This document shows, in pieces, positions 1 to 8,160 of a DNA stretch of 52,611 nucleotides. The position numbers and the translations under genes are program-made. The stretch is from Methylophaga sp. UBA2689. Its GTDB lineage: Bacteria > Pseudomonadota > Gammaproteobacteria > Nitrosococcales > Methylophagaceae. Every line of letters begins with the position of its first letter. Within the stretch, counting starts at the first letter, position 1. Under the pieces are notes generated by a model. It was not told the origin of the DNA, made no database searches, and saw nothing but the letters and a program-made list of their open reading frames with translations. The stretch is taken from NCBI GenBank assembly GCA_002354555.1, contig DELT01000065.1, positions 1-52,611 of the forward strand. The letters are read 5' to 3'.

Positions 1-638
1 TCAATGAACTTGCCTTTACGAGCACCCAGGTTCATCAAAACACCCAGAGTAAAGAAACCCGCTACAGCATGTACAACGCCAGAAGCACCGACATCGTGAT
101 AACCGAATTCGGTTAACAACCAGCCATCTGGATGCCACCCCCATGCGCCTGCCATAATCCAGACAACACCACCTAGGAAAATAGTCAGTATCAGAAATGC
201 ACTGACCCTTATCCTTTCAATAACCGCCCCGGAGAGTATTGACCCGGTTGTGGCCCCGAATAAGGCAAATGCTGCCCAGAAAATCCCAGTCCCCATATCC
301 TGAACATCAGGACCCATGCTGGCAGCCCATGGTAAAGCAGCCGCTGCTTCAATCGGTACAAAACCATTAGGAAATGCGTTATAAATCCACCAGCCAAACA
401 AATAAAAGGCTGGAATAATCAATGCGATAGCAAGAATATTCTTGATACCGGCAGCGAGTGCGTTTTTACTTCGTGAAGCGCCCATTTCATAGGCCAGAAA
501 GCCTGCATGTATCATTAACATGATGGCAGTACACCACCAGTAAAAAACTTCTACATTCATGGCCTGATGCATTTCGAATACAGCTTGCTGGGCATCTAAC
601 GCTGCCTGCAAGGATTCTAGTGTTGGCGAGTTTTCCAT
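1..638 (-). CDS. amt: Ammonium transporter (Amt/MEP family), C-terminal part outside window
   Basis: Membrane channel for ammonium/ammonia of the inner membrane. The first 212 codons are present; the rest lies beyond base 1. The protein begins MENSPTLESL, without a clear cleavable signal, and shows several hydrophobic segments with Amt-like stretches (FLAYEMGASRSKN, GVVHAVAGF). The ATG at 638 is preceded by a good GAGGA ribosome site. It lies 25 nt behind eutC on the same strand, so it is probably co-transcribed with eutBC. Its job may be to recapture or export ammonium released by ethanolamine cleavage; the family is clear, that role is inference. Confidence 0.9.
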   Translation of the reverse strand, partial: MENSPTLESLQAALDAQQAVFEMHQAMNVEVFYWWCTAIMLMIHAGFLAYEMGASRSKNALAAGIKNILAIALIIPAFYLFGWWIYNAFPNGFVPIEAAAALPWAASMGPDVQDMGTGIFWAAFALFGATTGSILSGAVIERIRVSAFLILTIFLGGVVWIMAGAWGWHPDGWLLTEFGYHDVGASGVVHAVAGFFTLGVLMNLGARKGKFI

Positions 639-663
639 CTTACTATCCTCATTTTAGTTAAAG

Positions 664-1563
664 TCATTTCCCGTTTACCCCTTTTCGGTCAACTTTGTTG
701 TCCAGCAAAAAGCTGGTTTGAACGGCGCTGCTATCAAGGATCTTTTCAGTCGATCGATCCTTGATAGCAACACCAGAACACTGGAGCCTGCGAGCTTCAC
801 TCAGCAGATAAAGGCATTTGTGTGCTGCAGTAGCGTAGGAGAGCCCTGCTTGCCGCACGTTGGAGATACAATTTCGTCTGTCATCGGTCAGGCCACGTTT
901 GGGCGACCAGGTCATATATAAGCCAAGACTGTCCGGTGAACTAAGACCGGGGCGTTCGCCAATCAGCATCAATACCGCCTTGGCATTCAATGCTTCACCG
1001 ATATCATCACCAATGGCCACGCGGCCTTGTTTAACCAATGAGATCGGTGCCAGAGAAAAGTTCTCAATTCCGTCGATCAGGATTGGTAGCAAACAGGTAA
1101 TAAAGGGCACGACATTTTGATGAATGGCGGTGGCTGACAAGCCGTCAGCAATGACCAGCGCCAGGTCATAAGGCGGTTTTGAGTAATAGGGTTTCAGGCT
1201 GGTAAAACTTGTCTCATCCAACTGTCGTCCATAATCAGGACGTTGCAGATAGGTCACCCGATCGATGGCCCGACTGTGTAATACCAATGGCGGTTGAAGA
1301 TTGATTTGTGGAAAATCCTGCTGCAACTCGATTAGCTGCTGTTGCAAGGATTCGACATCAAGCTCGGTATGCACCGCATCACGAGCCTGGGCATGCGCCA
1401 GTTGAAATTCAAGAGATTCCCGTGTTGGCGTACTGACCCCGGCGCGACCAAGACCAATACGTGCCGCCGTAAACTGTCTGAGCTGACGCCATGGGTTATG
1501 CGTCACCATGTCATCATCAGCCTTGTATTCATCGGCTATCAATATGTCTTTATCCTCAACCAC
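664..1563 (-). CDS. eutC: Ethanolamine ammonia-lyase, small subunit
   Basis: Small subunit of the adenosylcobalamin-dependent enzyme that splits ethanolamine into acetaldehyde and ammonia. It is 299 aa, close to the usual size of about 295. Recognisable EutC stretches include the N-terminal NPWRQLRQFTAARIGLGRAG, then VIADGLSATA and LIGERPGLSSPDSLGLYMTW, and a Cys-containing segment near the C terminus. The start overlaps the end of eutB by 8 nt, so the two subunits are probably translationally coupled. No eut microcompartment shell, EutA reactivase or acetaldehyde dehydrogenase gene is seen in the window. Confidence 0.95.
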   Translation of the reverse strand: MVEDKDILIADEYKADDDMVTHNPWRQLRQFTAARIGLGRAGVSTPTRESLEFQLAHAQARDAVHTELDVESLQQQLIELQQDFPQINLQPPLVLHSRAIDRVTYLQRPDYGRQLDETSFTSLKPYYSKPPYDLALVIADGLSATAIHQNVVPFITCLLPILIDGIENFSLAPISLVKQGRVAIGDDIGEALNAKAVLMLIGERPGLSSPDSLGLYMTWSPKRGLTDDRRNCISNVRQAGLSYATAAHKCLYLLSEARRLQCSGVAIKDRSTEKILDSSAVQTSFLLDNKVDRKGVNGK

Positions 1564-2986
1564 GGTAATACCTCACGGCTGAGCTGTTCAGTGAACCGGC
1601 GAAGGCTGGGGGTAAATGATTGGTCAGTTGAGCCAATCCTGCATTAGTCATGATCTGCATTTTTTCCAGCCATGCTTCAAATTCCGGAGCTGCACCCAAA
1701 CCCAACACCCGGCGAGCATATAAAGCATCATGGAATGAGGTTGTTTGATAATTGAGCATGATGTCGTCTGAACCGGGTATGCCCATCACAAATGAGCAGC
1801 CGGCTGTACCGAGTAAGGTCAGCAGGTTATCCATATCATTCTGATCGGCTTCGGCATGATTGGTGTAGCAGACATCACAGCCCATCGGCAGACCTAATAA
1901 CTTGCCACAGAAATGATCTTCCAGACCGGCACGAATGATTTCCTTACCATCAAACAGATATTCGGGACCGATAAAGCCGACCACAGTGTTGACCAGTAAT
2001 GGGTCAAATTTACGGGCCACGGCATAGGCTCTGGCCTCACAGGTTTGCTGATCAAGACCATGATGTGCATTGGCAGAAAGGGAGCTGCCTTGTCCGGTTT
2101 CAAAATACATCACGTTCTGGCCAACTGTGCCTCGCTTGAGCGATAAGGCCGCTTGTTGGGCCTCAGCCAGGATCGCCAGATTAAAGCCAAAGCTGCTGTT
2201 GGTTTTTTCGGTTCCGCCAATTGATTGAAATACCAGATCGACCGGAGCACCGTTTTCAATACATTCCAATGTATTAGTGACATGGGTCAATACGCAGGAT
2301 TGAGTTGGGATTTCATACAGGGAAATCACTTCATCCATCAACGACATTAATCGAGTGGCCTGAGCGACATTATCAGTTGCTGGATTAATACCGATAACTG
2401 CATCACCTGAACCATATAACAAGCCATCCAGCATGCTGGCCGCGATGCCATTGACATCATCGGTCGGGTGGTTAGGTTGTAGTCTGGTAGACAGGCGTTT
2501 AGGTAAGCCGATGGTGTTGCGAAATGCTGTTATCACTCGACATTTTTGGGCCACCAGAATCAAATCCTGGTTGCGCATGATTTTGCTGACGGCAGCAGCC
2601 ATTTCCGGAGTAATGCCAGCACTGATTTGTTTCAGGACTTCGGTGCTTGCGGTATCGGTAAGTAACCAATTCCGAAAATCGCCTACCGTCAGATGAGAAA
2701 TCACTGAAAATGCTTCTGCATCATGTTCATCAATAATCAAACGCGTAATTTCATCGTTTTCATAAGGTATTAACGTTTCATTGAGAAACGTTTTTAAAGG
2801 TACTTCAGCTAACAGCAACTGAGCGACTGCACGTTGTTCTGCTGATTCAGCAATAACTCCAGCCAATCGGTCTCCTGAGCGGGCAGGGGTCGCCTTCGCC
2901 ATCAATTCAGCTAAGTCTGTGAATTGATAGGTTTTGCTGCCCAACTGATATCGATAGCTTTGGCCCATAAACTGCTTTAAATCCAT
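1556..2986 (-). CDS. eutB: Ethanolamine ammonia-lyase, large subunit
   Basis: Large, catalytic subunit of ethanolamine ammonia-lyase. Strongly conserved EutB segments are visible: SARLQPNHPTDDVNGIA-like, GDAVIGINPATDNV, YFETGQGSSLSA, NTVVGFIGPEYL, GLEDHFCGKLLG and CYTNHAEADQN. The reading frame is open upstream to 3049, but the extra N-terminal 21 residues look non-native. I place the start at the ATG at 2986 (MDLKQF), giving 476 aa; the ATG at 2967 (MGQSYRYQ) would be nearer the 453 aa of the enteric protein. Neither has a strong ribosome site. Divergent from the AraC-type regulator at 3147, which probably controls it. Confidence 0.95.
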   Translation of the reverse strand: MDLKQFMGQSYRYQLGSKTYQFTDLAELMAKATPARSGDRLAGVIAESAEQRAVAQLLLAEVPLKTFLNETLIPYENDEITRLIIDEHDAEAFSVISHLTVGDFRNWLLTDTASTEVLKQISAGITPEMAAAVSKIMRNQDLILVAQKCRVITAFRNTIGLPKRLSTRLQPNHPTDDVNGIAASMLDGLLYGSGDAVIGINPATDNVAQATRLMSLMDEVISLYEIPTQSCVLTHVTNTLECIENGAPVDLVFQSIGGTEKTNSSFGFNLAILAEAQQAALSLKRGTVGQNVMYFETGQGSSLSANAHHGLDQQTCEARAYAVARKFDPLLVNTVVGFIGPEYLFDGKEIIRAGLEDHFCGKLLGLPMGCDVCYTNHAEADQNDMDNLLTLLGTAGCSFVMGIPGSDDIMLNYQTTSFHDALYARRVLGLGAAPEFEAWLEKMQIMTNAGLAQLTNHLPPAFAGSLNSSAVRYYRG

Positions 2987-3146
2987 ATAGATGGAATAAG
3001 AATTGCACCTGAATAAACAAAGTTTACAAACTATGAATGCGATATCCATACCTGCCGAATATCGAAAATCGGCAAAATAATATTGGGTTTATATTCAGTT
3101 ACTTACTTAGGCAGAGCCGGCATTATTATTAAAACAGGTAAAGCAG

Positions 3147-4148
3147 ATGACAGATAATCTTGAAAATTTTGCACCTAAACAAAGCGGTACTGTATCTAAA
3201 TGGTGCGTAATGGAAGCTTCAGATGCCGATGAGCAGGCTCATAATCTGAAAAACTGGCAACAACAATATGACCAGATAAGTAATGGACGCTTTTACGGCA
3301 AAATTGAAGAAGTATTGTTTGATTCAGTACATGCTTTTCGCGAACACACCAGTCAAACCGTAAGACAACAATGTAATGTTTGGCCTAATGCAATCTGGCT
3401 GGGGTTTTCAGCTGATCAAAAATCCTGCCGTATCAATGGTCATCAGGTGAGTAGTGATCATCTGATGATTCGGCCTGGCAATACCCAGTTTGAACTGGTT
3501 ACACCAGAACAGTTTAATATTTTTGGCATTGTGATTAATCAAGCCACATTAAATGCTGTCGCTCGTAAACAGGGAATTGAATTGGACAACAGTTTGTTTT
3601 ATTCGCCATTAAGATTCTGGCAGTCCGATAAACTGAATTCACTACGTTACTTGTTAAATGAGGTTTTGAAGCCACAACAAGACCATCTGATCAGGCAACA
3701 TCAGGAAGATATTTTAATTATGGCGGTGCTGGAGATTCTGCAACAAAACGAGCAGCAGATTCATGAAAAACCAAGTTTTGTAAAACGCCGTGCTGTGGTA
3801 GATAAGGTCACAGCGTATCTCGACTCCCACCCTGATAAACCTCTCACAATTACGGATCTTTGTGATCTGGCACACGTCAGTCGTCGAACCCTGCAATACT
3901 GTTTTGAGGATGTACTGGGAATAAGCCCGCTTAAATGTATGCGGATTTCAAGGCTCAATGCGGTAAGACGGATTTTGCTAAACGGATTAGAGGACGATCA
4001 GACCATCTCGATGATTGCCCAGCAATGGGGCTTTTTTCATGCCGGGCAGTTTAGCCATGATTACACTAGTCTGTTTGGTGAGAATCCCTCAGTTACAGCA
4101 ATGCGCCATCAACAAGATTCGGCGGAAAAACAGATTATTCAAAGCTGA
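3147..4148 (+). CDS. AraC-family transcriptional regulator, EutR-like
   Basis: 333 aa, similar in length to EutR. The N-terminal part (about 1-215) is an effector-sensing region; the C-terminal part (about 220-325) is a double helix-turn-helix AraC domain with ITDLCDLAHVSRRTLQYCF followed by FEDVLGISPLKCMRISRLNAVRR, which strongly resembles EutR. It is transcribed away from eutBC-amt across a gap of about 160 nt that should hold both promoters. By analogy with EutR it probably activates eutBC in response to ethanolamine and B12; the ligand cannot be read from sequence. Confidence 0.85.
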   Translation: MTDNLENFAPKQSGTVSKWCVMEASDADEQAHNLKNWQQQYDQISNGRFYGKIEEVLFDSVHAFREHTSQTVRQQCNVWPNAIWLGFSADQKSCRINGHQVSSDHLMIRPGNTQFELVTPEQFNIFGIVINQATLNAVARKQGIELDNSLFYSPLRFWQSDKLNSLRYLLNEVLKPQQDHLIRQHQEDILIMAVLEILQQNEQQIHEKPSFVKRRAVVDKVTAYLDSHPDKPLTITDLCDLAHVSRRTLQYCFEDVLGISPLKCMRISRLNAVRRILLNGLEDDQTISMIAQQWGFFHAGQFSHDYTSLFGENPSVTAMRHQQDSAEKQIIQS

Positions 4149-4168
4149 AAGGGGTGAGTATTTAATCG

Positions 4169-4507
4169 TTAAGCAATGACAGCTTTCGCATAACTTTCAG
4201 TATCAATATCCACCGTTTCCAGCGTTATCGTAGTACTTTTTAATGAAAGCTTTTCCAACTGCCGTAATACCAGCTTGGTTAACTGTTGCTTCTGTTGTGT
4301 GGTGCGGCCGTGATGCAGACGGATAGTGACATGGATAAAATCGTTATAATCCTCCGCCAGTCGAAAATGCTCATAAGCCAGTGCTCGGGTTTTTATATGA
4401 GATGGCTCAAATAAAGCCGATTCCATTACGCCATGGTGAACGGCTTCCACCAATAAGGCTGGTGAGATATCCAGTGAGCTGGAAAATTCAATAATGCAAT
4501 GTGGCAC
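4169..4507 (-). CDS. 5-carboxymethyl-2-hydroxymuconate isomerase family protein (tautomerase superfamily)
   Basis: 112 aa, resembling CHMI/HpcD-type isomerases. Proline follows the initiator Met (MPHCIIEFSSSL), as required for the catalytic N-terminal Pro of the tautomerase superfamily, and the later segments ALAYEHFRLAED and FIHVTIRLHHGRT fit the family. The family acts in homoprotocatechuate breakdown, but no other genes of that pathway are nearby, so the substrate here is unknown. It follows the 110-aa membrane-protein gene by 6 nt, suggesting a two-gene operon, and converges with the AraC gene. Confidence 0.75.
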   Translation of the reverse strand: MPHCIIEFSSSLDISPALLVEAVHHGVMESALFEPSHIKTRALAYEHFRLAEDYNDFIHVTIRLHHGRTTQQKQQLTKLVLRQLEKLSLKSTTITLETVDIDTESYAKAVIA

Positions 4508-4513
4508 AGCAAT

Positions 4514-4846
4514 CTATCTCAATAGCAGATAAATACATATCAGCACGGATATTGCTGACAAACCTAATGAAAGAAATAATAGATTTCGATACGTTTTAAC
4601 CTGCTTTTTGGCTTCTTCAGCAGCGGTTTCAAAGCCGCTAATCGCTTGCTGCATATTTTCGGCCAGCACATGAATGGACTGAGCGTTCTGCGTTGCTGCT
4701 TTCTGCAGTTCTTCTATCTGTTTAACCAACACCGGATCGGCTTTGACCGCTTCGGGTTTGGCTGTAAATGCCGGAATTGCATAGGCTGCAACCTGAGCAA
4801 CATAGGGCGCAACAGCTTTGATAATCGGTAGAAATTGAATGGCCAT
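4514..4846 (-). CDS. Small membrane-anchored protein of unknown function
   Basis: 110 aa, not recognised. The N-terminal 30 residues are hydrophobic and Ala-rich (FLPIIKAVAPYVAQVAAYAIP), residues about 40-85 look helical and coiled-coil-like (EELQKAATQNAQSIHVLAENM), and a single transmembrane helix ends the protein (about 88-109, LLFLSLGLSAISVLICIYLLL). An AAAGAG ribosome site precedes the ATG. It leads a probable operon with the CHMI-like gene. No function is proposed. Confidence 0.6.
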   Translation of the reverse strand: MAIQFLPIIKAVAPYVAQVAAYAIPAFTAKPEAVKADPVLVKQIEELQKAATQNAQSIHVLAENMQQAISGFETAAEEAKKQVKTYRNLLFLSLGLSAISVLICIYLLLR

Positions 4847-4867
4847 AAAAACTCTTTTTAGGGGTAA

Positions 4868-5053
4868 ACAGTAAAATTTAATTTTGATATATACATAGCA
4901 AATAATTCAGGAACCACCAAGAGTAGCGACACCCTCAAAGCACCAAAACCGGCTGCAAAAGTCGAGATAATAAAGCTGACTCATGCGCAGACCAGGCTGC
5001 TTGAAATGGTAAAACAAAAAAACTTCAATATGGGGAAAGAGCATTTCCACTAA
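4868..5053 (+). pseudogene. Possible remnant of a coding region without a start codon
   Basis: A frame free of stops for 61 codons whose last 45 or so read like protein rather than chance: ...TLKAPKPAAKVEIIKL, then THAQTRLLEMVKQKNFNMGK and EHFH before the stop. There is no ATG, GTG or TTG near the beginning of the frame, and an in-frame stop lies at 4865-4867. It may be the tail of a decayed gene. The rest of the gap to the ACT gene at 5269 shows nothing I recognise. Confidence 0.3.
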
Positions 5054-5268
5054 CCCAGTTCGCTTCCGGGCAAGCCATCCACTAATTTGATAAGCTATCC
5101 GACTATTCTATATCTGTACAAAAAATTCATCGTTAATGAATTAAAATCCATCTAAATGTGACTTTGTCGATTTGCGTTGGTCTATTGACCTCCAGAGCAG
5201 AAGTAAAGCTCATAGCGAATCATATCCAAACCTGCTTTCAACCATTAGATCTCATACGAGGAGACATC

Positions 5269-5835
5269 GTGAACAAGGCACTCATTTCGGTTCTTGGTAA
5301 TGATCAACCCGGCATTATGGCTGCGGTTGCCACCGTCATCACTGAACACGGCGGTAATATTGAAAACCTCAGCCAAACACTGCTTCAGTCGGTATTCGGC
5401 GCATTATTGATGGTTTCCATGCCAGAAGATGCTCAATGCAAGGAGTTACAACAGGCACTGCAGCAGATAGGGCAGAAAATGCGTTTGTCGATCCACGTGG
5501 ATCCCTGGGATGAGCAACCCACACCTTGGCAGGAAAATCCGCCGGAAGTGCAACCCTACATTCTGACCGTAATCGGCCCGGATCGTCGTGGTCTGGTTGC
5601 TGAAGTATCCACCCAGCTGGCACGTCATGGGGTGAATATCACCAATATTCAGGCTATCTTCAAAGGAGGTAAGAATCCGATGGACAATCTGATGGTGTTT
5701 GAGGTTGATGTACCGCGTTCAACCGTCATGCAGGATTTGCGTGATGCACTCCATGAAGTCGGCCAGAGACTGGATATCGAAATTGATACGCAACATCGCA
5801 AGATTTTCGAATCCGTGAGCAACATCAGTAACTAA
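5269..5835 (+). CDS. Double-ACT-domain regulatory protein, GcvR-like
   Basis: 188 aa with two ACT domains (about 3-75 and 92-175): the first opens ALISVLGNDQPGIMAAVATV, the second ILTVIGPDRRGLVAEVSTQL with HGVNITNIQ. ACT pairs bind small ligands, usually amino acids; GcvR, of this type, represses glycine cleavage indirectly. I chose the GTG at 5269 because a strong ACGAGGAG site sits just before it; an upstream start at 5158 in the same frame gives 37 poorly conserved residues. It lies 10 nt ahead of the UPF0210 gene, an ACT-UPF0210 pairing also known in Gram-positives and archaea. Confidence 0.85.
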   Translation: MNKALISVLGNDQPGIMAAVATVITEHGGNIENLSQTLLQSVFGALLMVSMPEDAQCKELQQALQQIGQKMRLSIHVDPWDEQPTPWQENPPEVQPYILTVIGPDRRGLVAEVSTQLARHGVNITNIQAIFKGGKNPMDNLMVFEVDVPRSTVMQDLRDALHEVGQRLDIEIDTQHRKIFESVSNISN

Positions 5836-5845
5836 GGAACCTCTC

Positions 5846-7219
5846 ATGCTCAACGAAAAAGACATTATTTCCACCCTGATGATGGTGCGCGAACAAAACC
5901 TGGATCTACGCACCGTAACTGTTGGCATCAACCTGACCGATTGTGTCAGTCATGATCTGGAAACATTTAAACGTAAAATTTACGACAAAATTACTCGTTA
6001 CGCTGGCCAATTGGTCGCTTCCTGTAATCGCATTGAAAGACGTTACGGTATTGAAGTTGCCAATAAACGTATTTCCATTAGCCCCATTGGTGTTGTCGGT
6101 GCACCTTTCAGTTCTGAACAATTAGTTGAGGTTGCCGTTACGCTTGATAAAGCGGCCCATGAACTGGGTGTCGATTTTATCGGTGGTTTCACGGCATTGG
6201 TAGAGAAGGGCATGAGTAAAGGCGATCAGGCTTTGATTGAAGCGATTCCTCAGGCTCTGACGGAAACGCAACGAATCTGTTCATCAGTAAATGTTGCCAG
6301 TACCCGTGCCGGTATCAATATGGACGCCATCCTCAAGATGGGAGAAATCATCAAACAGGCAGCCGAACTCACAGCCGATGATGATGGCCTGGCTGCTGCG
6401 AAGCTCGTCGTATTTGCTAATATTCCTCAGGATGTGCCGTTTATGGCAGGTGCTTATTTAGGTATTGGTGAAGCAGATGCCGTCGTCAGTGTTGGTGTCA
6501 GTGGTCCTGGTGTGGTTAAAGCGGCTTTGGAAAAGGCCCTGGCCGAAGATGAAAATATGGATCTCAGTCGTGCGGCAGATGTTATCAAACAAACTGCTGC
6601 CAGATTAACTCGTGCCGGTGAACTGGTTGGCCGTGAAGTTGCCCAATTACTAAATCTGCCATTTGGTATTGTCGATCTGTCTCTGGCGCCAACACCGAAT
6701 CGTAATGACAGCGTGGGCGAAATCTTTGAAGCGATTGGCTTACCTGCTTTTGGTGCACCAGGTAGTACCGCTTTTTTGTCGATGCTGAATGATGCCGTTA
6801 AAAAAGGTGGCGCCTTCGCAAGCTCACATGTCGGTGGTTTAAGTGGTGCATTTATCCCCGTGTGCGAAGATTTAACCATTGCTGAATCTGCTGCGAATGG
6901 CACTTTGAATCTGGAAAAACTTGAAGCCATGACCGCTGTCTGCTCAGTTGGTCTGGATATGGTGGCTATTCCTGGTGATACCACAGCGGAAATGATTTCA
7001 GCGATTATTGCTGATGAAATGGCAATTGGTGTCATCAACAAAAAAACCACAGCCGCGAGATTGATTCCAGCACCGGGCAAAAAAGCTGGTGATATTGTCC
7101 GTTTTGGTGGTCTATTGGGTGAAGGCCCGGTTATGGCTGTCAATATGGGTAGTCAGGAAAACCGCTTTGTTCGCTTAGGCGGCCGTATCCCGGCACCGAT
7201 TCAAAGTCTGGTGAATTGA
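5846..7219 (+). CDS. UPF0210 (DUF711, PFL-like fold) family protein
   Basis: 457 aa, the usual size for UPF0210. Typical stretches are visible: MVREQNLDLRTVTVGINLTD at the start, GVVGAPFSSEQLVEVAVTLD, FIGGFTALVEKGMSKGDQ, DLSLAPTPNRNDSVGEIFE, and GGRIPAPIQSL at the end. The family has a fold related to pyruvate formate-lyase but no proven reaction. An AAGGA site precedes the ATG. The constant association with an ACT protein suggests the pair senses or processes an amino-acid-like ligand (inference). A hairpin with a T run follows the stop. Confidence 0.9.
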   Translation: MLNEKDIISTLMMVREQNLDLRTVTVGINLTDCVSHDLETFKRKIYDKITRYAGQLVASCNRIERRYGIEVANKRISISPIGVVGAPFSSEQLVEVAVTLDKAAHELGVDFIGGFTALVEKGMSKGDQALIEAIPQALTETQRICSSVNVASTRAGINMDAILKMGEIIKQAAELTADDDGLAAAKLVVFANIPQDVPFMAGAYLGIGEADAVVSVGVSGPGVVKAALEKALAEDENMDLSRAADVIKQTAARLTRAGELVGREVAQLLNLPFGIVDLSLAPTPNRNDSVGEIFEAIGLPAFGAPGSTAFLSMLNDAVKKGGAFASSHVGGLSGAFIPVCEDLTIAESAANGTLNLEKLEAMTAVCSVGLDMVAIPGDTTAEMISAIIADEMAIGVINKKTTAARLIPAPGKKAGDIVRFGGLLGEGPVMAVNMGSQENRFVRLGGRIPAPIQSLVN

Positions 7220-7223
7220 TTCA

Positions 7224-7258
7224 ATGCCCCACGTCAGCGATGTTGGCGTGGGCATTTT
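7224..7258 (+). terminator. Rho-independent terminator after the UPF0210 gene
   Basis: Imperfect hairpin with arms AATGCCC(C)ACG and CGTGGGCATT, followed by TTTT, starting 4 nt after the UPF0210 stop codon. Confidence 0.65.
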
Positions 7259-7273
7259 CCAAATCTTATTTGA

Positions 7274-7753
7274 ATGAAAAAACTTGTTTTACAGTTCATC
7301 ATCCATCAGTGGGATAAATCCCAACTCACAGAACATCATGAACAACAAAGACAGGCGCTACCTGATCGTTATCCTATTGGTAATGAGGCATTAGCATTAT
7401 TTGATGATCGGGTGCTGTTGGAACAATTTGGCGATGACGTTTCCGGTAATCGTCTTCAATACCAGCTGCTCGACAATAACTTGTTAATTGATCGTTTTCG
7501 GTTCGACCTTCAAACCCAGATTGTTGAATTCAAACGACGATTAAAGGCTGATGAGCCACCGATATCACTTACTTCGATCGAAGCAGGCTGGATACAGTGT
7601 CAGTACAAGTGGCGCTACCGGATAGATGAAGGCGGTTATATTTACTGGCTTTATGAAAAGGTAATCGTAAATGTCTGCTTCACAGAAATAAACGAACCGG
7701 ATATTTTTGTGGACTCATCTCCTTCCCAATGTTTTAACTTTCTGCTGACCTGA
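7274..7753 (+). CDS. Hypothetical protein
   Basis: 159 aa, not recognised. It starts MKKLVLQFIIHQWDKSQ and has mixed alpha/beta character with many aromatic residues in the second half (WIQCQYKWRYRI, YIYWLYEK). No signal peptide or membrane segment. Codon use matches the neighbours, which supports a real gene, but no ribosome site is obvious before the ATG. It stands alone after the terminator at 7224-7258. Confidence 0.6.
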   Translation: MKKLVLQFIIHQWDKSQLTEHHEQQRQALPDRYPIGNEALALFDDRVLLEQFGDDVSGNRLQYQLLDNNLLIDRFRFDLQTQIVEFKRRLKADEPPISLTSIEAGWIQCQYKWRYRIDEGGYIYWLYEKVIVNVCFTEINEPDIFVDSSPSQCFNFLLT

Positions 7754-8160
7754 ATCAGCAAGCTCCCACAAAAATCATAAAGCCAACTCGCTATCAGTTC
7801 ATGCTTGAAGATGAGAGGAAGAGCACAGGTTTTATGAGACTAAATCTCTATAATCGCGTCAAATTTCTACGGGAAAAATTATTTTGATTCCTTGGAGTCA
7901 ATATATATTACCGGTAAGGTAAAAGTCCCTGGTTTTAGTGAGAATTACCCCTTGTAATAGAAAGGTAATATGCCTAAGATGCCCCGGCATTTTGACATCA
8001 TTAAAATCAATTAACAGTTCTGTTTAAAAATTTTTAATTGCATGTTCTGAATCAGAAAATCCTTGAAATTATTTCAAATTATTCACTAAGTAAAAAACAG
8101 ACGGGGTATTGACCATCTATCTAATGACCACCTCTCCCAAACCAAGCCCAAAAGTCTATC
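7754..8160. other. Intergenic stretch, no gene seen
   Basis: About 400 nt of AT-rich sequence between the hypothetical gene and the large GGDEF-EAL gene. No open frame of note. A TTGACA box at 7992-7997 could be a -35 element, but I find no convincing -10 partner. Confidence 0.5.

Noticed and set aside
7992-7997. TTGACA as the promoter of the large GGDEF-EAL gene
   Set aside because: No credible -10 box lies 16-18 nt downstream.
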